Source of the DNA: CAVXTF01 sp963701375
Lineage (GTDB): Bacteria > Actinomycetota > Acidimicrobiia > Acidimicrobiales > CAVXTF01
Direction: 5' to 3'
NCBI GenBank assembly: GCA_963701375.1
Contig: CAVOZT010000001.1
Location: forward strand, 496,001 to 560,000
Length of the DNA: 64,000 nucleotides
The notes under the pieces were generated by a model. It was not told the DNA's origin. It was given only the letters and a program-made list of their open reading frames with translations, and did no database searches. Below, one piece after another: positions 9,241 to 18,694 of this stretch (position 1 is the first letter of the stretch; each line of letters begins with the position of its first letter). Position numbers and translations under genes: made by a program.

Positions 9241-9539
9241 GCGTTCGTTACAGCGATGAGCGGGAACGTTATGAATACCATTTGACCCAGATGGGCCGCG
9301 ACCTTCTCTTGCCGCTGTCCGCGATTCGTCAGTGGGGTGACAAGTACTTGAGCGAGAAGCCACCCACGCTCCTGCGTCGCAAAAGCGATCACAAACTGGT
9401 CGTCCCCGCGCTGGTACCGAAGGGAACTAAGGCGATCCGGGCAGAGGAGACCGAGCTTGTGGCCGGACCTGGACGCAATACGAAGGATTACGCAACCTGG
9501 CGACTCCTTGAAGGAATGACTTCCCGAAACGAATCGTGA
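9241..9539 (+). pseudogene. HxlR-family regulator, N-terminus deleted
   Basis: The readable part is the C-terminal half of an HxlR winged-helix regulator: the wing RVRYSDERERYEYHLTQ, then MGRDLLLPLSAIRQWGDKY and a C-terminal tail. The helix-turn-helix half is missing and the sequence abuts GHDWG of the opposite-strand hydrolase at 9240/9241. Start codons further left lie inside the hydrolase remnant, so any product would lack DNA-binding helices. Its sense is divergent from the hydrolase, the usual arrangement for a regulator and its target. Confidence 0.7.
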
Positions 9540-9657
9540 CGAGGACTCTAGAAATTTTGGGCTAAAGACGCTTCATGTTGTGAGGGTCGGATGGTGCCGA
9601 TCTACAAAGAAGGCGTGGCACAGGAGTCTTGTATCCGATCGGCGGTACTCTCGCGAG

Positions 9658-10205
<548 letters not shown>

Positions 10206-10292
10206 AGCCATAAGGTTTGCTAGCCCAGCCGACGAATGCTCGCTGAACCGTTTTGGGGGTCGTCGGTTTGGTTACTGCCCAATCCGTGTTGG

Positions 10293-11267
10293 TCAGTTCG
10301 TGTCAAGCACTTGAGACAACCACAAGAGAGCAACCTGAAAGCGCTCCCGGGAGCGTCCGCCGTGGTTTCCCGTGTTCTCGTTGACCTGATGGTTTATGCC
10401 GGCACGTCCGAGACGATGACTCAACAACCGGTGACCCCATTGAAGGTAGTAGTCGTCCGCTGTGCCGACGTCGAGAAGGATACCCCGCAGCTTCTTCAGG
10501 TCTGCTGTACGCGTTGCACAGTTGATTACGGGATCGAATGCAAGCCACCGGTCCCACACATCCTGCAAGAGCTCCCCCTCAGGGAACGACAGCGGTAGAT
10601 CGACGTAGAACGGCGGGTTGGACGGATTGGGCGAGTAACACGCCGAGTACGCGTAAACGATGGAGGAGTAATCGTTTCCGTCGATGGGGCCGGCGGGAGG
10701 CTCCGGCCAGATGCTGTTCAGGTAGTCGTAGAGAAGCGTCTTGTGCGTCATGTCCAGATAAGAGTCACCGGACAGCATTGCCAAAGCCCCGAAGACATCA
10801 GGATTTTGGGAGCCGATGTTCCAGGCGCCCATCCCCCCAGATGAGAAGCCGAAAATTCCTCGGCCAGTGGAGTTCGCGATAGTCCGGAAACGCTCGTCAA
10901 CAAATGACACCACGTCGTGCACGACGGACTGCTCAAAGTTTCCGCAGACCGGGGAGTCAACCCACTGGCTGCAGCCATAGCGAGTGGTGCCATCCGGGAT
11001 TACGACGATCATCGGAGTGGCACCCATTCGCCTGAAGACGGGATCAACTACGTCTTCGAGCGGCGGGACCCAACGTTTCCTATCCGTCGGGGGATCGACC
11101 AGGGAACCAGGTCCCTCCCCAGCTGCATGAAGAAGATATGCGGTCGGATACCGCCGATCCGTGTCTTCGTACCCGGGTGGAACATAGACGAAGAGATCAC
11201 GCTCGCTTGGGTCTCCTAGGAGGTTCCCAGCCAGTTGGACGCTCTCTATGCGCAATTTGTGGATCAA
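10293..11267 (-). CDS. Esterase (alpha/beta-hydrolase, Esterase D/antigen 85-like)
   Basis: About 324 residues. DLFVYVPPGYE and YPTAYLLHAAGEG lead the fold; the nucleophile elbow is GFSSGGMGAW, an acidic residue lies in LLDVGTADDY, and the catalytic His is probably in NTGNHGG. The layout matches the putative esterase family that includes Esterase D and mycolyltransferases. TTG at 11267 is preferred because GAGAGG lies 6 bases upstream and similar proteins start with KLRIESVQLAGN; the open frame extends to an ATG at 11378. No signal peptide, so likely cytosolic. Substrate unknown. Confidence 0.78.
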   Translation of the reverse strand: MIHKLRIESVQLAGNLLGDPSERDLFVYVPPGYEDTDRRYPTAYLLHAAGEGPGSLVDPPTDRKRWVPPLEDVVDPVFRRMGATPMIVVIPDGTTRYGCSQWVDSPVCGNFEQSVVHDVVSFVDERFRTIANSTGRGIFGFSSGGMGAWNIGSQNPDVFGALAMLSGDSYLDMTHKTLLYDYLNSIWPEPPAGPIDGNDYSSIVYAYSACYSPNPSNPPFYVDLPLSFPEGELLQDVWDRWLAFDPVINCATRTADLKKLRGILLDVGTADDYYLQWGHRLLSHRLGRAGINHQVNENTGNHGGRSRERFQVALLWLSQVLDTN

Positions 11268-11746
11268 GGTGTGCCTCTCGACCGTCGTAGATCGGCGGAA
11301 TCGCTCTGGACGCCGGGAGCATGATACCGAGGAGGGTGTCTCGGCAGCGGTTAGAGCCACAAATCCCCCGACCGTCAATCGGTCGTTAGCGTGGCGCTTT
11401 CTCGAGCGGTCGCGAATGCGTCCAACGCCATCCTGACCGCCGTTGCTTCAGGTTCAGGCGGTGCCGCATTGACGACGAGTGGTTGGATTCCATGACCTCA
11501 ACCTTTGCACTTTCGGGAGTCTCTATGAAACCCGTGCGGTTCAGGCCTTCAGTAGGCGGTGTCGAAAGCAGCGTTGACCAACACGGCGCGCAGTGTTATT
11601 GGATCGCGCTCGCGAAAGCTTCTAGCGAGATGTTCAAGACTCTGCCGCGGTCCGCTCCATGTGTTTGTCTGCGACGCCATGAATGTTGGCAGCGACTGAA
11701 AGGTGCATGGCGGGGGCGTCGATCTTTTGGAGGCATCACCTGACGC
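11268..11746. other. Intergenic, nothing recognised
   Basis: Separates the esterase start from the 3' end of the rifampin phosphotransferase. Short frames are open on both strands without start signals or family motifs. Confidence 0.35.
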
Positions 11747-14359
11747 TCACGAACTTGCCACACGATCCGGAAGGATTTGGACGTACCCGTTCGTCCCATT
11801 CACGCGGATCCGTTGCCCATCGCGAATGAGTCTGGTGGCATTCTCCACTCCCACGACGGCCGGCAAACCATATTCCCGAGCGATCACCGCTCCGTGGGTC
11901 ATCAATCCACCAACTTCGGTGACCAGGCCGCGTATGGATACAAATAATGGCGTCCAGCTCGGATCCGTGTACGTCGTCACCAGGATGTCGCTCGGTTCGA
12001 CGTCGGCATCCACCATGTCATGAATGACACGGGCCCGGCCCTCGATGATCCCTGCCGATACCGGTAGGCCGGCTAGTGCCCCCGCGGGCACGTCTTCGCG
12101 TCGGTACACCCCTGCGACGACCTCACCGTCCGACGTGAACACTCGAGGCGGTGTGAGAGCTTGATACGACGTGAATGCGTCCTTGCGCTCTGAGATGAGC
12201 AGATCATCCGCTCGGTTCGTACGTACAACGTTGTGTAGCTCTTCGAATGTGAGGTAGAAGATGTCTTCTTTCTCGCCAAGAACGTTGGCATGCACGAGGC
12301 GCTCGGCCTCTTCCAGCAAGGCCTGTTTGTAGACAAAGTATCGACTGACCATGCCGTACTTCGGATACTCCCGGTAGCCGATGAAGGTTCGGACCCGATC
12401 GATCTTCCACTTGGTCTCATCGGCCTTGCGCTCGCCGTCTGGCAGCTCCCGCAAGCGCGCCAGCAGCTTAGCTTCCTTCATCCAGGCTTCACTGCGGCCT
12501 TCCTCAAAGCGCCGCTCGCCGGCACCGGATTCGAAGTTCTTTACGTTGCCCAGAATCATCGGCACGAGCGTGGTTGGTCGTTCGCTCCAACGCGGTCTCG
12601 TAATGTCGATCTCGCCGACGCATCGCATGCCGTAATTATCGAGGAAGGTCCGAATGGCGTTTTCCGCTTCGGCCCCTCCTGCCACGTTGGCCAGGCCATC
12701 CAGGAAGTTGTCGTTGTCGACATCGTGCAGAAACGCCACCACCTCATGATGAGGGCGGATCACATCCGCTACGTCCAGCAGGGCCAAGCCCATTTCTGAC
12801 GTGACGTTGTAGGGAACGGACTGCGAGAGCGTGTCGGCTACGTTCGTCTCGCCCAGCCACGCGTGAAGTTGCTCGTTGAGCCACGACGAGGCCTCCATCG
12901 CAGACATGAACACTTGATGGCTCCGGGGATCGAAGAGGATCCGCTTCAGCTCCTGAATGTCCGTCAGGATGAAATCGAGGAGCGCCGGCCCGAATTTCGA
13001 GCGTATTTCGCGCTTGAGCGTGGCGACGGAGGCCTGGCTTTGCTCGATCAGCTCTTCAACGACGGCCGGATCGGTCTCGATCGGTTCCAGAGGGGCGCCA
13101 CGCGGCTTCACGCCTTGGCTCTCGTCGGAGAGTGTCTGTATGAAGTCGCCGCGTTCGACGATGCTCCGCACCGCGTCCCCGATCAGCGGATCGGATTTCG
13201 CGAACACGTCGAGGAGGTTCGCTCGTCTCGCTGGTGACCCCAGGTCCGGGGCGACGTCCACAAATAACCTCCCACCGGCCACGAACATCCGCCGGGGGGT
13301 CGTCAATTGCCAGAAGGAGATCCCCAGCGGCTTCATGGCGTCAGTCATCATCTGTCCATGACCGACCGAGATGAAGACGTGGTTCTCCTGGTCGCCGACG
13401 TCAGGGAGGGGGAACAGCGTCGTGATCGGCCGACTCTGCACGATCTGGAACCCATCATCGTCCTGGCACCATTCGATGTCCTGGGGGTGGCCGAAATGGG
13501 CTTCGATCTTCCGGCCCAGCTGTGCAAGTCGCACGACCTGCGCATCCGTCAGGGCCGGCTGTTCCTGCCGTTTCGGATCGATCGCGTGTTCATGAGTCCC
13601 GCTTGATGGCGAGGCATATATGGCAAGCCGCTTGGTGGCGATCTGCTTGGTAACGACTTCGCCGTCGCGAACCAAAAAGATGTCCGGATTCACCCGGCCT
13701 GAAACCAGTGACTCGCCGAGGCCGAAGCTGGCTTCCACTCGAACGGACTTGCGGTTGTAAGTAACGGGGTCGGCCGTGAACAGAATTCCAGCCGAATGCG
13801 GGAAGACCATCTGTTGCACGACCACGCCCATGGAAACGTTCCGATGATCGAATCCCTTCCGCATGCGGTAGGTCACTGCCCGCTCCGTGAACAACGAGGC
13901 CCAGCACCGGGTGATGTGTTGGAGGATCGCGGTTGGCCCCATGACGTTCAGATATGTGTCCTGCTGGCCTGCGAAGGAGGCCGTCGGCGAATCCTCTGCC
14001 GTCGCGCTGGATCTGACGGCGTAGCTGGCTTGTACGCCGAGCCGGGTGATCGCGCGGGTGACCGCCGCTCTAACATCGTGGGGGATCGCGATCGCTTCGA
14101 AGATCATGCGGATATCCGCGCAAAGCGCGCGAATCGCATCCAAGTCGTCTGGGCTCAGGCGCACCAGACGATCGAGCGGTTCGTCGAGGGACGGAGCTTC
14201 TGACAACATCCGTCGAAAAGCGTCGGTTGTAACGCAGAAACCTGGCGGCACGCGCACGCCGTCAATTCGAACCAACTCGCCCAGGTGCGCGCCCTTGCCG
14301 CCAACCAACGCGACCTGCGTCCGGTCGATCTCCGCGAAACGGAGCACGTAACTACCCAT
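11747..14359 (-). CDS. rph: Rifamycin-inactivating phosphotransferase
   Basis: The 870-residue length equals that of characterised rifampin phosphotransferases, which transfer the beta-phosphate of ATP to rifampin and release AMP and phosphate. Domain order fits: an N-terminal ATP-grasp domain (VGGKGAHLGEL near residue 19, YAVRSSATAEDSPTASFAGQ, DIEWCQDD), a long rifamycin-binding domain (about 330-760), and a C-terminal swivelling phosphohistidine domain with GGLMTHGAVIAREYG, whose His is at about residue 822. The reading frame is intact, unlike many neighbours. I did not see the rifamycin-associated promoter element described for actinomycete rph genes. A PEP-synthase-like enzyme is the alternative, but length and domain order favour Rph. 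Confidence 0.88.
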   Translation of the reverse strand: MGSYVLRFAEIDRTQVALVGGKGAHLGELVRIDGVRVPPGFCVTTDAFRRMLSEAPSLDEPLDRLVRLSPDDLDAIRALCADIRMIFEAIAIPHDVRAAVTRAITRLGVQASYAVRSSATAEDSPTASFAGQQDTYLNVMGPTAILQHITRCWASLFTERAVTYRMRKGFDHRNVSMGVVVQQMVFPHSAGILFTADPVTYNRKSVRVEASFGLGESLVSGRVNPDIFLVRDGEVVTKQIATKRLAIYASPSSGTHEHAIDPKRQEQPALTDAQVVRLAQLGRKIEAHFGHPQDIEWCQDDDGFQIVQSRPITTLFPLPDVGDQENHVFISVGHGQMMTDAMKPLGISFWQLTTPRRMFVAGGRLFVDVAPDLGSPARRANLLDVFAKSDPLIGDAVRSIVERGDFIQTLSDESQGVKPRGAPLEPIETDPAVVEELIEQSQASVATLKREIRSKFGPALLDFILTDIQELKRILFDPRSHQVFMSAMEASSWLNEQLHAWLGETNVADTLSQSVPYNVTSEMGLALLDVADVIRPHHEVVAFLHDVDNDNFLDGLANVAGGAEAENAIRTFLDNYGMRCVGEIDITRPRWSERPTTLVPMILGNVKNFESGAGERRFEEGRSEAWMKEAKLLARLRELPDGERKADETKWKIDRVRTFIGYREYPKYGMVSRYFVYKQALLEEAERLVHANVLGEKEDIFYLTFEELHNVVRTNRADDLLISERKDAFTSYQALTPPRVFTSDGEVVAGVYRREDVPAGALAGLPVSAGIIEGRARVIHDMVDADVEPSDILVTTYTDPSWTPLFVSIRGLVTEVGGLMTHGAVIAREYGLPAVVGVENATRLIRDGQRIRVNGTNGYVQILPDRVASS

Positions 14360-14662
14360 CCGTCAATATTCACATGCCGTAGCTATCGCGGGCTCTTTCA
14401 GTCACTCCTACTGGAAATGGGGGGGAAGTCCGCGAGACCGCCCGACGCGAGCGTGGCCATCGGGCCATGTCGCCGTTCGGACCCCAGTCGGTAACAGGTC
14501 CGCATATCGATGATGAATTTTTACCGACGCTCGCACGGGGGCGCCGACTCGCGGTCCTTGACCTGCACCGTCGCGTCTGACTCAGTACGCAAGGAGGACT
14601 GACCAGTCCTTATAGGGGAGGCCGTCGGGTGAACCGCCGGCCCCCGTCATCGGAGGGAGCGC
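14360..14662. other. Intergenic upstream region
   Basis: A 303-base divergent region. It holds a small inverted repeat, GGACT-GACC-AGTCC (14596-14609), and a strong GGAGGG (14652-14657) serving the next start. No gene was recognised. Confidence 0.4.
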
Positions 14663-14816
14663 ATGGCGGTCATGGACGGCAGCATCCAACCTGTCGTGCG
14701 GTCGGACGACGACGTCAAGACTCTGCACCGGCTTGGATATGCACAGGAGCTACGGCGACGCCCGCAAGTGGTTCACCGGACCCCGCGTCCAAGGCAGCGA
14801 GGCTGACCTCGAGTAG
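14663..14816 (+). pseudogene. Collapsed amino-acid permease (both ends, middle deleted)
   Basis: ATG at 14663 follows GGAGGG by 5 bases. The first roughly 33 codons read like the cytosolic N-terminus of an APC-family amino-acid permease (DDDVKTLHRLGYAQELRR). From about 14750 another frame reads YGDARKWFTGPRVQGSEAD and stops at 14814, which resembles the cytosolic C-terminal tail of the same family. All transmembrane segments are absent, so about 1.3 kb would have been lost between the two ends, with both frames sharing CTACGGCGACGC at the junction. The evidence rests on short termini, so the family call is tentative. Confidence 0.42.
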
Positions 14817-15075
14817 AGGCCCTGGCCACCGCAGAACGGATTGAATCCACGTTGTAAGAGAACCCGAGCTACTCGAGATAGGTGTTCGCACCCGGGTAGA
14901 GCAGCTGCGAACTCATGGGTGGTGGAATCCCTGGGCTGTCCTGGCTGGCTTCGCGCCACCCGCATTCGTATTCCAGACCGCGAACACATCAACGCTTTCC
15001 TGGCCAGCGAGCTGGTAGTTCCAGCGGTGACGGAGTTCCTTCTCCGTTAACCGACGACCTTCGTCCGAAGACGGC

Positions 15076-15396
15076 CTAGTGGCCTGGCGGTCGGTATGTC
15101 GTCTTCTTGGCGGCAGCTGCATCGACCTCGGCGGGTGTGAGGAGCACGACGGTTCGAACCCGGGCACCACCCCCAGCGCTCACGGCAAGGGCTGCGGCAG
15201 CCACCGACACGTTGTCCGGATAGTCGGCGACGACATAGACATCGGTATCACCAAAGGCGAAGTAGAAAGACTCGATCTTTCCACCGAGGCCCTCTATTGC
15301 CTCCGTTGCGGCGCTCACACGCCCAGAACCACCCTCGGCCTTCACCCCTTTGATCCCGTCGAGGGTGTACGTGACTTCAAGCAGGTACTTCGCCAT
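15076..15396 (-). CDS. GYD domain protein
   Basis: A 106-residue protein: KYLLEVTYTLDGIKGV, then EGLGGKIESFYFAFGDTDVYVVADYPD, the core of the GYD family (dimeric ferredoxin-like alpha/beta barrel). ATG at 15396 is chosen because AAGGAGG stands a few bases upstream; longer frames reach further but lack a site. It lies just downstream of the B12-binding radical SAM gene with the same orientation. Function is unknown in general. Confidence 0.8.
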   Translation of the reverse strand: MAKYLLEVTYTLDGIKGVKAEGGSGRVSAATEAIEGLGGKIESFYFAFGDTDVYVVADYPDNVSVAAAALAVSAGGGARVRTVVLLTPAEVDAAAAKKTTYRPPGH

Positions 15397-15529
15397 GCGT
15401 CCTCCTTGGTCGTAGTCCGCGGCCTCCACCATATTCTGATGTCACCCGGCCCGCTACGAACACAGGCGCCTTACCACTCGCCACCGGATCGTTCAGCCTC
15501 CTAGCGTGCGCAGGCTGAGCGCAGGAAGG

Positions 15530-17341
15530 TCAGCCCACCACCTTGACCGGGATGCGGCGGCGGGCGCCGTGCTCGGCTTTCAACGGCAGGATCACGTTGA
15601 CCTCGTGGAGCTGACGAGTGTCGGCAGGTGCGGGCGTGTGGATGCCGTCGTGAATGTTCTTCTCGCGGACCTCGCGGAAGATGTCGTCCCAACCCTCGAA
15701 GAACTTTTCCTCATCCGCCCTCGACATCCAGCCTCTCTGCAGTTTGCACTTGGCAGTCTCGATACCGCTCACGACGCCGTTGCGGAGCGCTGTCTGGAAC
15801 TTCGACTCGTCGCCAACCTTGCGCCGTAGGTGAGATACCGAACGCCACGAGGAAGAAGCCAGGCTCCGCGATTCGCCCCCTGCCCGACGGCGCTGGTAGA
15901 AGCGCCGGAACAGCCGGAACTTCCATACCGTGAGCTCCAGATTGGAGAGGTGCTCGTTGTAGGTCGATGTCGACCATAGCGAGGTCGCGGCCAGGATGTG
16001 GCGGAAATACGTCCGGTTGATGACGATCTTTCCGTTGTCATACAGACTGTCGAACATCTGCGTACCTGGCAGTGCCATGTAGAAGCCGACCGCTACGTCG
16101 GTGATTCCTATATCTGCGATCGCGTCGAGGAATGCGAAGTTCTCACGTAAGTGGTCTTCCGTGTCGTGCGGAAACCCGATCACCAGGAAGACAGAGACAT
16201 TAAGCCCCTCCCCGAGCGCGGCCCGCATGCTCTGGAAGAGCCGTTCGGTCTTCATCTTCTTCTTGATCAGGCGCCGGGTCTCCTCGGATCCGGACTCCGG
16301 GGCGTACGACATGCTGATCATGCCGGTGCGCCGGAGCAACTCGGCGACTTCTTCGTCGATCGCCTCGGATCGAGTACCCGTCGGCATCTGCCACGTGATC
16401 TGCAGGCCGCGATCGAGAAGCTCGTTGCAGAAGTCGACGATCCAGTCACGTCGGATGATCGCTGTGAGATCCTGGAAGGGAAAGTTCCGAGCGCCATAGT
16501 GCTCGACGTAGTACTGGATCTCGTCGGCGACCTTCGCCGGATCGCGGGGGATCCACCGCGGCGTCCACATGTTCGGTGCCGAGCAGTAAGTGCACTGGTA
16601 GGGGCAACCACGCGTGGCGAGTATGGGCACGGACTTGGTGGACGAGTACATGCCTCCCATCCACCGGTGCTCGTCATAGATGTCTAGTGCGAACAGGTGC
16701 CAGGCAGGCCAAGTGATGTCATCGATCTCGGTCGTGCGTTGACGACGTGGGTTCACCACGACGTCGTTGCCGGAGCGATAGCCGATGCCGTAGATCTCGT
16801 CGAGGGGTTGCTTGTTTCGAAGCGCGTGCAGCAGCTCGACGACGGTCTCCTCACCCTCGCCGAGCACCAGAGCGTCCGCGAGGGAGGTGCGAAGACAGAA
16901 CTCGGGCATCGAGCTGATGTGCTCGCCTCCGAGGATTACCGGTACGTCGGGGTGGCGTCGCTTGATCGCCTCGATCAGGCAAACCAGGGCTGGCCACTCA
17001 TGGGTGAAGACCACGGAGATCCCAATGAAGTCGACGCCGGTCGGGATCCGCGCCGCGGTCTCGTCGAACGACAGGCCGATCAGATAGCCCTTGAAGTACC
17101 GACGAACGCTGTCGGGCGCCGAGGCGACAGCATCGACCACTGCAACTCGTTCTCCCGCGGTCTCGAGGGCACCGGCGATGTACGCCAAGCCCAGGGGCGG
17201 AGTGAGCGACGTTGTTGCGAACCGGAAGGTTTCCACTGCAGGAGGTCGAACAAGGCAGATCGTTGGAGCGTCGGACGGCGAGTGATGGGCTCCGTTTACG
17301 CGAGACCTTGCGATCGTTCGCTCGTCGACCGGACTCGACAT
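15530..17341 (-). CDS. B12-binding-domain radical SAM protein
   Basis: 603 residues, intact. Residues about 28-175 form a Rossmann-like B12-binding-type domain (ICLVRPP, GLAYIAGALETAG, FIGISVVFTHEW, ILGGEHISSMPE). The radical SAM TIM barrel follows, with the cluster motif CPYQCTYC at Cys246, Cys250 and Cys253. The C-terminal about 130 residues are basic and unfamiliar. AAGGAGAGG precedes the ATG. I see no DxHxxG motif, so cobalamin, if bound, would not be His-on. Relatives include methyltransferases and ring-forming enzymes; no product can be assigned. The GYD gene lies downstream on the same strand and CorA follows as a separate upstream unit. Confidence 0.82.
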   Translation of the reverse strand: MSSPVDERTIARSRVNGAHHSPSDAPTICLVRPPAVETFRFATTSLTPPLGLAYIAGALETAGERVAVVDAVASAPDSVRRYFKGYLIGLSFDETAARIPTGVDFIGISVVFTHEWPALVCLIEAIKRRHPDVPVILGGEHISSMPEFCLRTSLADALVLGEGEETVVELLHALRNKQPLDEIYGIGYRSGNDVVVNPRRQRTTEIDDITWPAWHLFALDIYDEHRWMGGMYSSTKSVPILATRGCPYQCTYCSAPNMWTPRWIPRDPAKVADEIQYYVEHYGARNFPFQDLTAIIRRDWIVDFCNELLDRGLQITWQMPTGTRSEAIDEEVAELLRRTGMISMSYAPESGSEETRRLIKKKMKTERLFQSMRAALGEGLNVSVFLVIGFPHDTEDHLRENFAFLDAIADIGITDVAVGFYMALPGTQMFDSLYDNGKIVINRTYFRHILAATSLWSTSTYNEHLSNLELTVWKFRLFRRFYQRRRAGGESRSLASSSWRSVSHLRRKVGDESKFQTALRNGVVSGIETAKCKLQRGWMSRADEEKFFEGWDDIFREVREKNIHDGIHTPAPADTRQLHEVNVILPLKAEHGARRRIPVKVVG

Positions 17342-17494
17342 TGATCTATCCCTCTCCTTGATCTAAGGCATCTCTCTTTGACCCTACGGCGCAGCACGGA
17401 CGGACGTCGCCTAGGGCTGGGATGCCATATGGATCATAGGTGCATCGGGCGTTTGAGACACCCCCTCAAAAGGAGCCTGGGCACGTGGGCAGAA

Positions 17495-18562
17495 TCAGGT
17501 CCCTGACCCTTTGGGCGGGTGGATGAGGGACCAGCGAGTGTCGCGTGCCACCCGGGGTCGGTCTGCTGGCATCGCGGGTGGGACCGTGCCGTCCGATGAC
17601 AGCCAGCCGCGGCGGCGGAACATGACGACCAATGCACCTGCGGTAATTAGCTGCGAGCCGACGCCAATACCGAGGAATACCGGCAGGGTGGTGATCCGAT
17701 TGACCATCCACCCGAAGTTCTGGCCGAAGAACCCGGTCAAGAAGCTCATCGGAAGGAAGATCGTTGCGATGATTGTGAGTTGCTTCATGACCACGTTCAA
17801 TCGGTTGGAGACGGTGGAAAGGTGGGTGTCAAGGGCGCCGCTGGTCAGATCGCGGTAGCTGTCGACGAGGTCGCTTATCCGAATGAGGTGGTCGTACAGG
17901 TCACGGAAGTAGCGCTCGGCGTCGGGGGTCATGCCTGGCAGCACGTCTGCGCCGCTGAGCAATGTGGCGAACATGTCCCGCTGGGGAGTGACGACCTTTC
18001 GCAGAGCGATCAGAGAGCGCTTCAGGTCGAACAACCGGCCCAACTGCTGCTCGGTGGGTCGCTGGAGGATCTCGTCTTCCAGCTCGTCGATCTGGTCGTC
18101 GAGGCTGGCGAGCACGGGGAAGTAACCGTCAACCAGGGCGTCCACCACCCGGTAGAGCAGCATGACGTGGTCCGGGCTAGGGCCGGCGCGTTTTCGAAGT
18201 CGGTCGGCGAGCGCGATCAGGTCCAGGCACGGGTCGTGGTGCACGGTGACCAGATAGTTCTCCGTGTAGAAGCAGTGGACTTCGACCAGCTGCCTCGTCG
18301 GCGTGGCGCCGTAGACGACGAGCAGCGCGAACCCGTCGTAGGAGTCGAGCTTGGGGCGTTGCCCGAAATGCTCGGCGTCCTCGACCGCAAGTGGGTGAAA
18401 CCCGAACGTGTCGCGCAACAACACGGCTCCGGTGTCTTGGTCCAGGCCGGCCAGGTCAAGCCAAAAACGGGCTGAGGAGTCAACCAAGCGTTTGACGTTC
18501 TCCGCTGTGACTTCGAGCTCCGAGCCGTCCACCAGGATCAAATGACCATCCATGTCGGCCAT
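17495..18562 (-). CDS. corA: CorA-type divalent cation transporter
   Basis: About 355 residues: a soluble N-terminal alpha/beta domain (FGFHPLAVEDAEHFGQRPK), a long stalk helix region (SLDDQIDELEDEILQRP) and two C-terminal transmembrane helices (IIATIFLPMSFLTGFFGQNFGW and FLGIGVGSQLITAGALVVMF). The pore signature after TM1, normally GMN, reads GQN here, a variant seen in some actinobacterial CorA/ZntB-like proteins, so ion choice (Mg, Co, Ni or Zn) is open. The start at 18562 (MADMDGHLILV) is preferred over the upstream GTG at 18634. Confidence 0.85.
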   Translation of the reverse strand: MADMDGHLILVDGSELEVTAENVKRLVDSSARFWLDLAGLDQDTGAVLLRDTFGFHPLAVEDAEHFGQRPKLDSYDGFALLVVYGATPTRQLVEVHCFYTENYLVTVHHDPCLDLIALADRLRKRAGPSPDHVMLLYRVVDALVDGYFPVLASLDDQIDELEDEILQRPTEQQLGRLFDLKRSLIALRKVVTPQRDMFATLLSGADVLPGMTPDAERYFRDLYDHLIRISDLVDSYRDLTSGALDTHLSTVSNRLNVVMKQLTIIATIFLPMSFLTGFFGQNFGWMVNRITTLPVFLGIGVGSQLITAGALVVMFRRRGWLSSDGTVPPAMPADRPRVARDTRWSLIHPPKGSGT

Positions 18563-18694
18563 TCTGTCCCGCCCGCTGGCCGGCGAATGGGATATGAGTG
18601 CGCTGTCGCAGGCAACGGCGAGCCGGGGCCTCACTTACGGCCGAGACAGTTTTCTTTCAGGCGGGTGGGCAGGGGTGGGCCAGAGTTGAAGCGG

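Noticed and set aside
15140..15175. GGTTCGAACCC resembling a tRNA T-arm
   Set aside because: It lies inside the GYD coding sequence and lacks the other tRNA arms.
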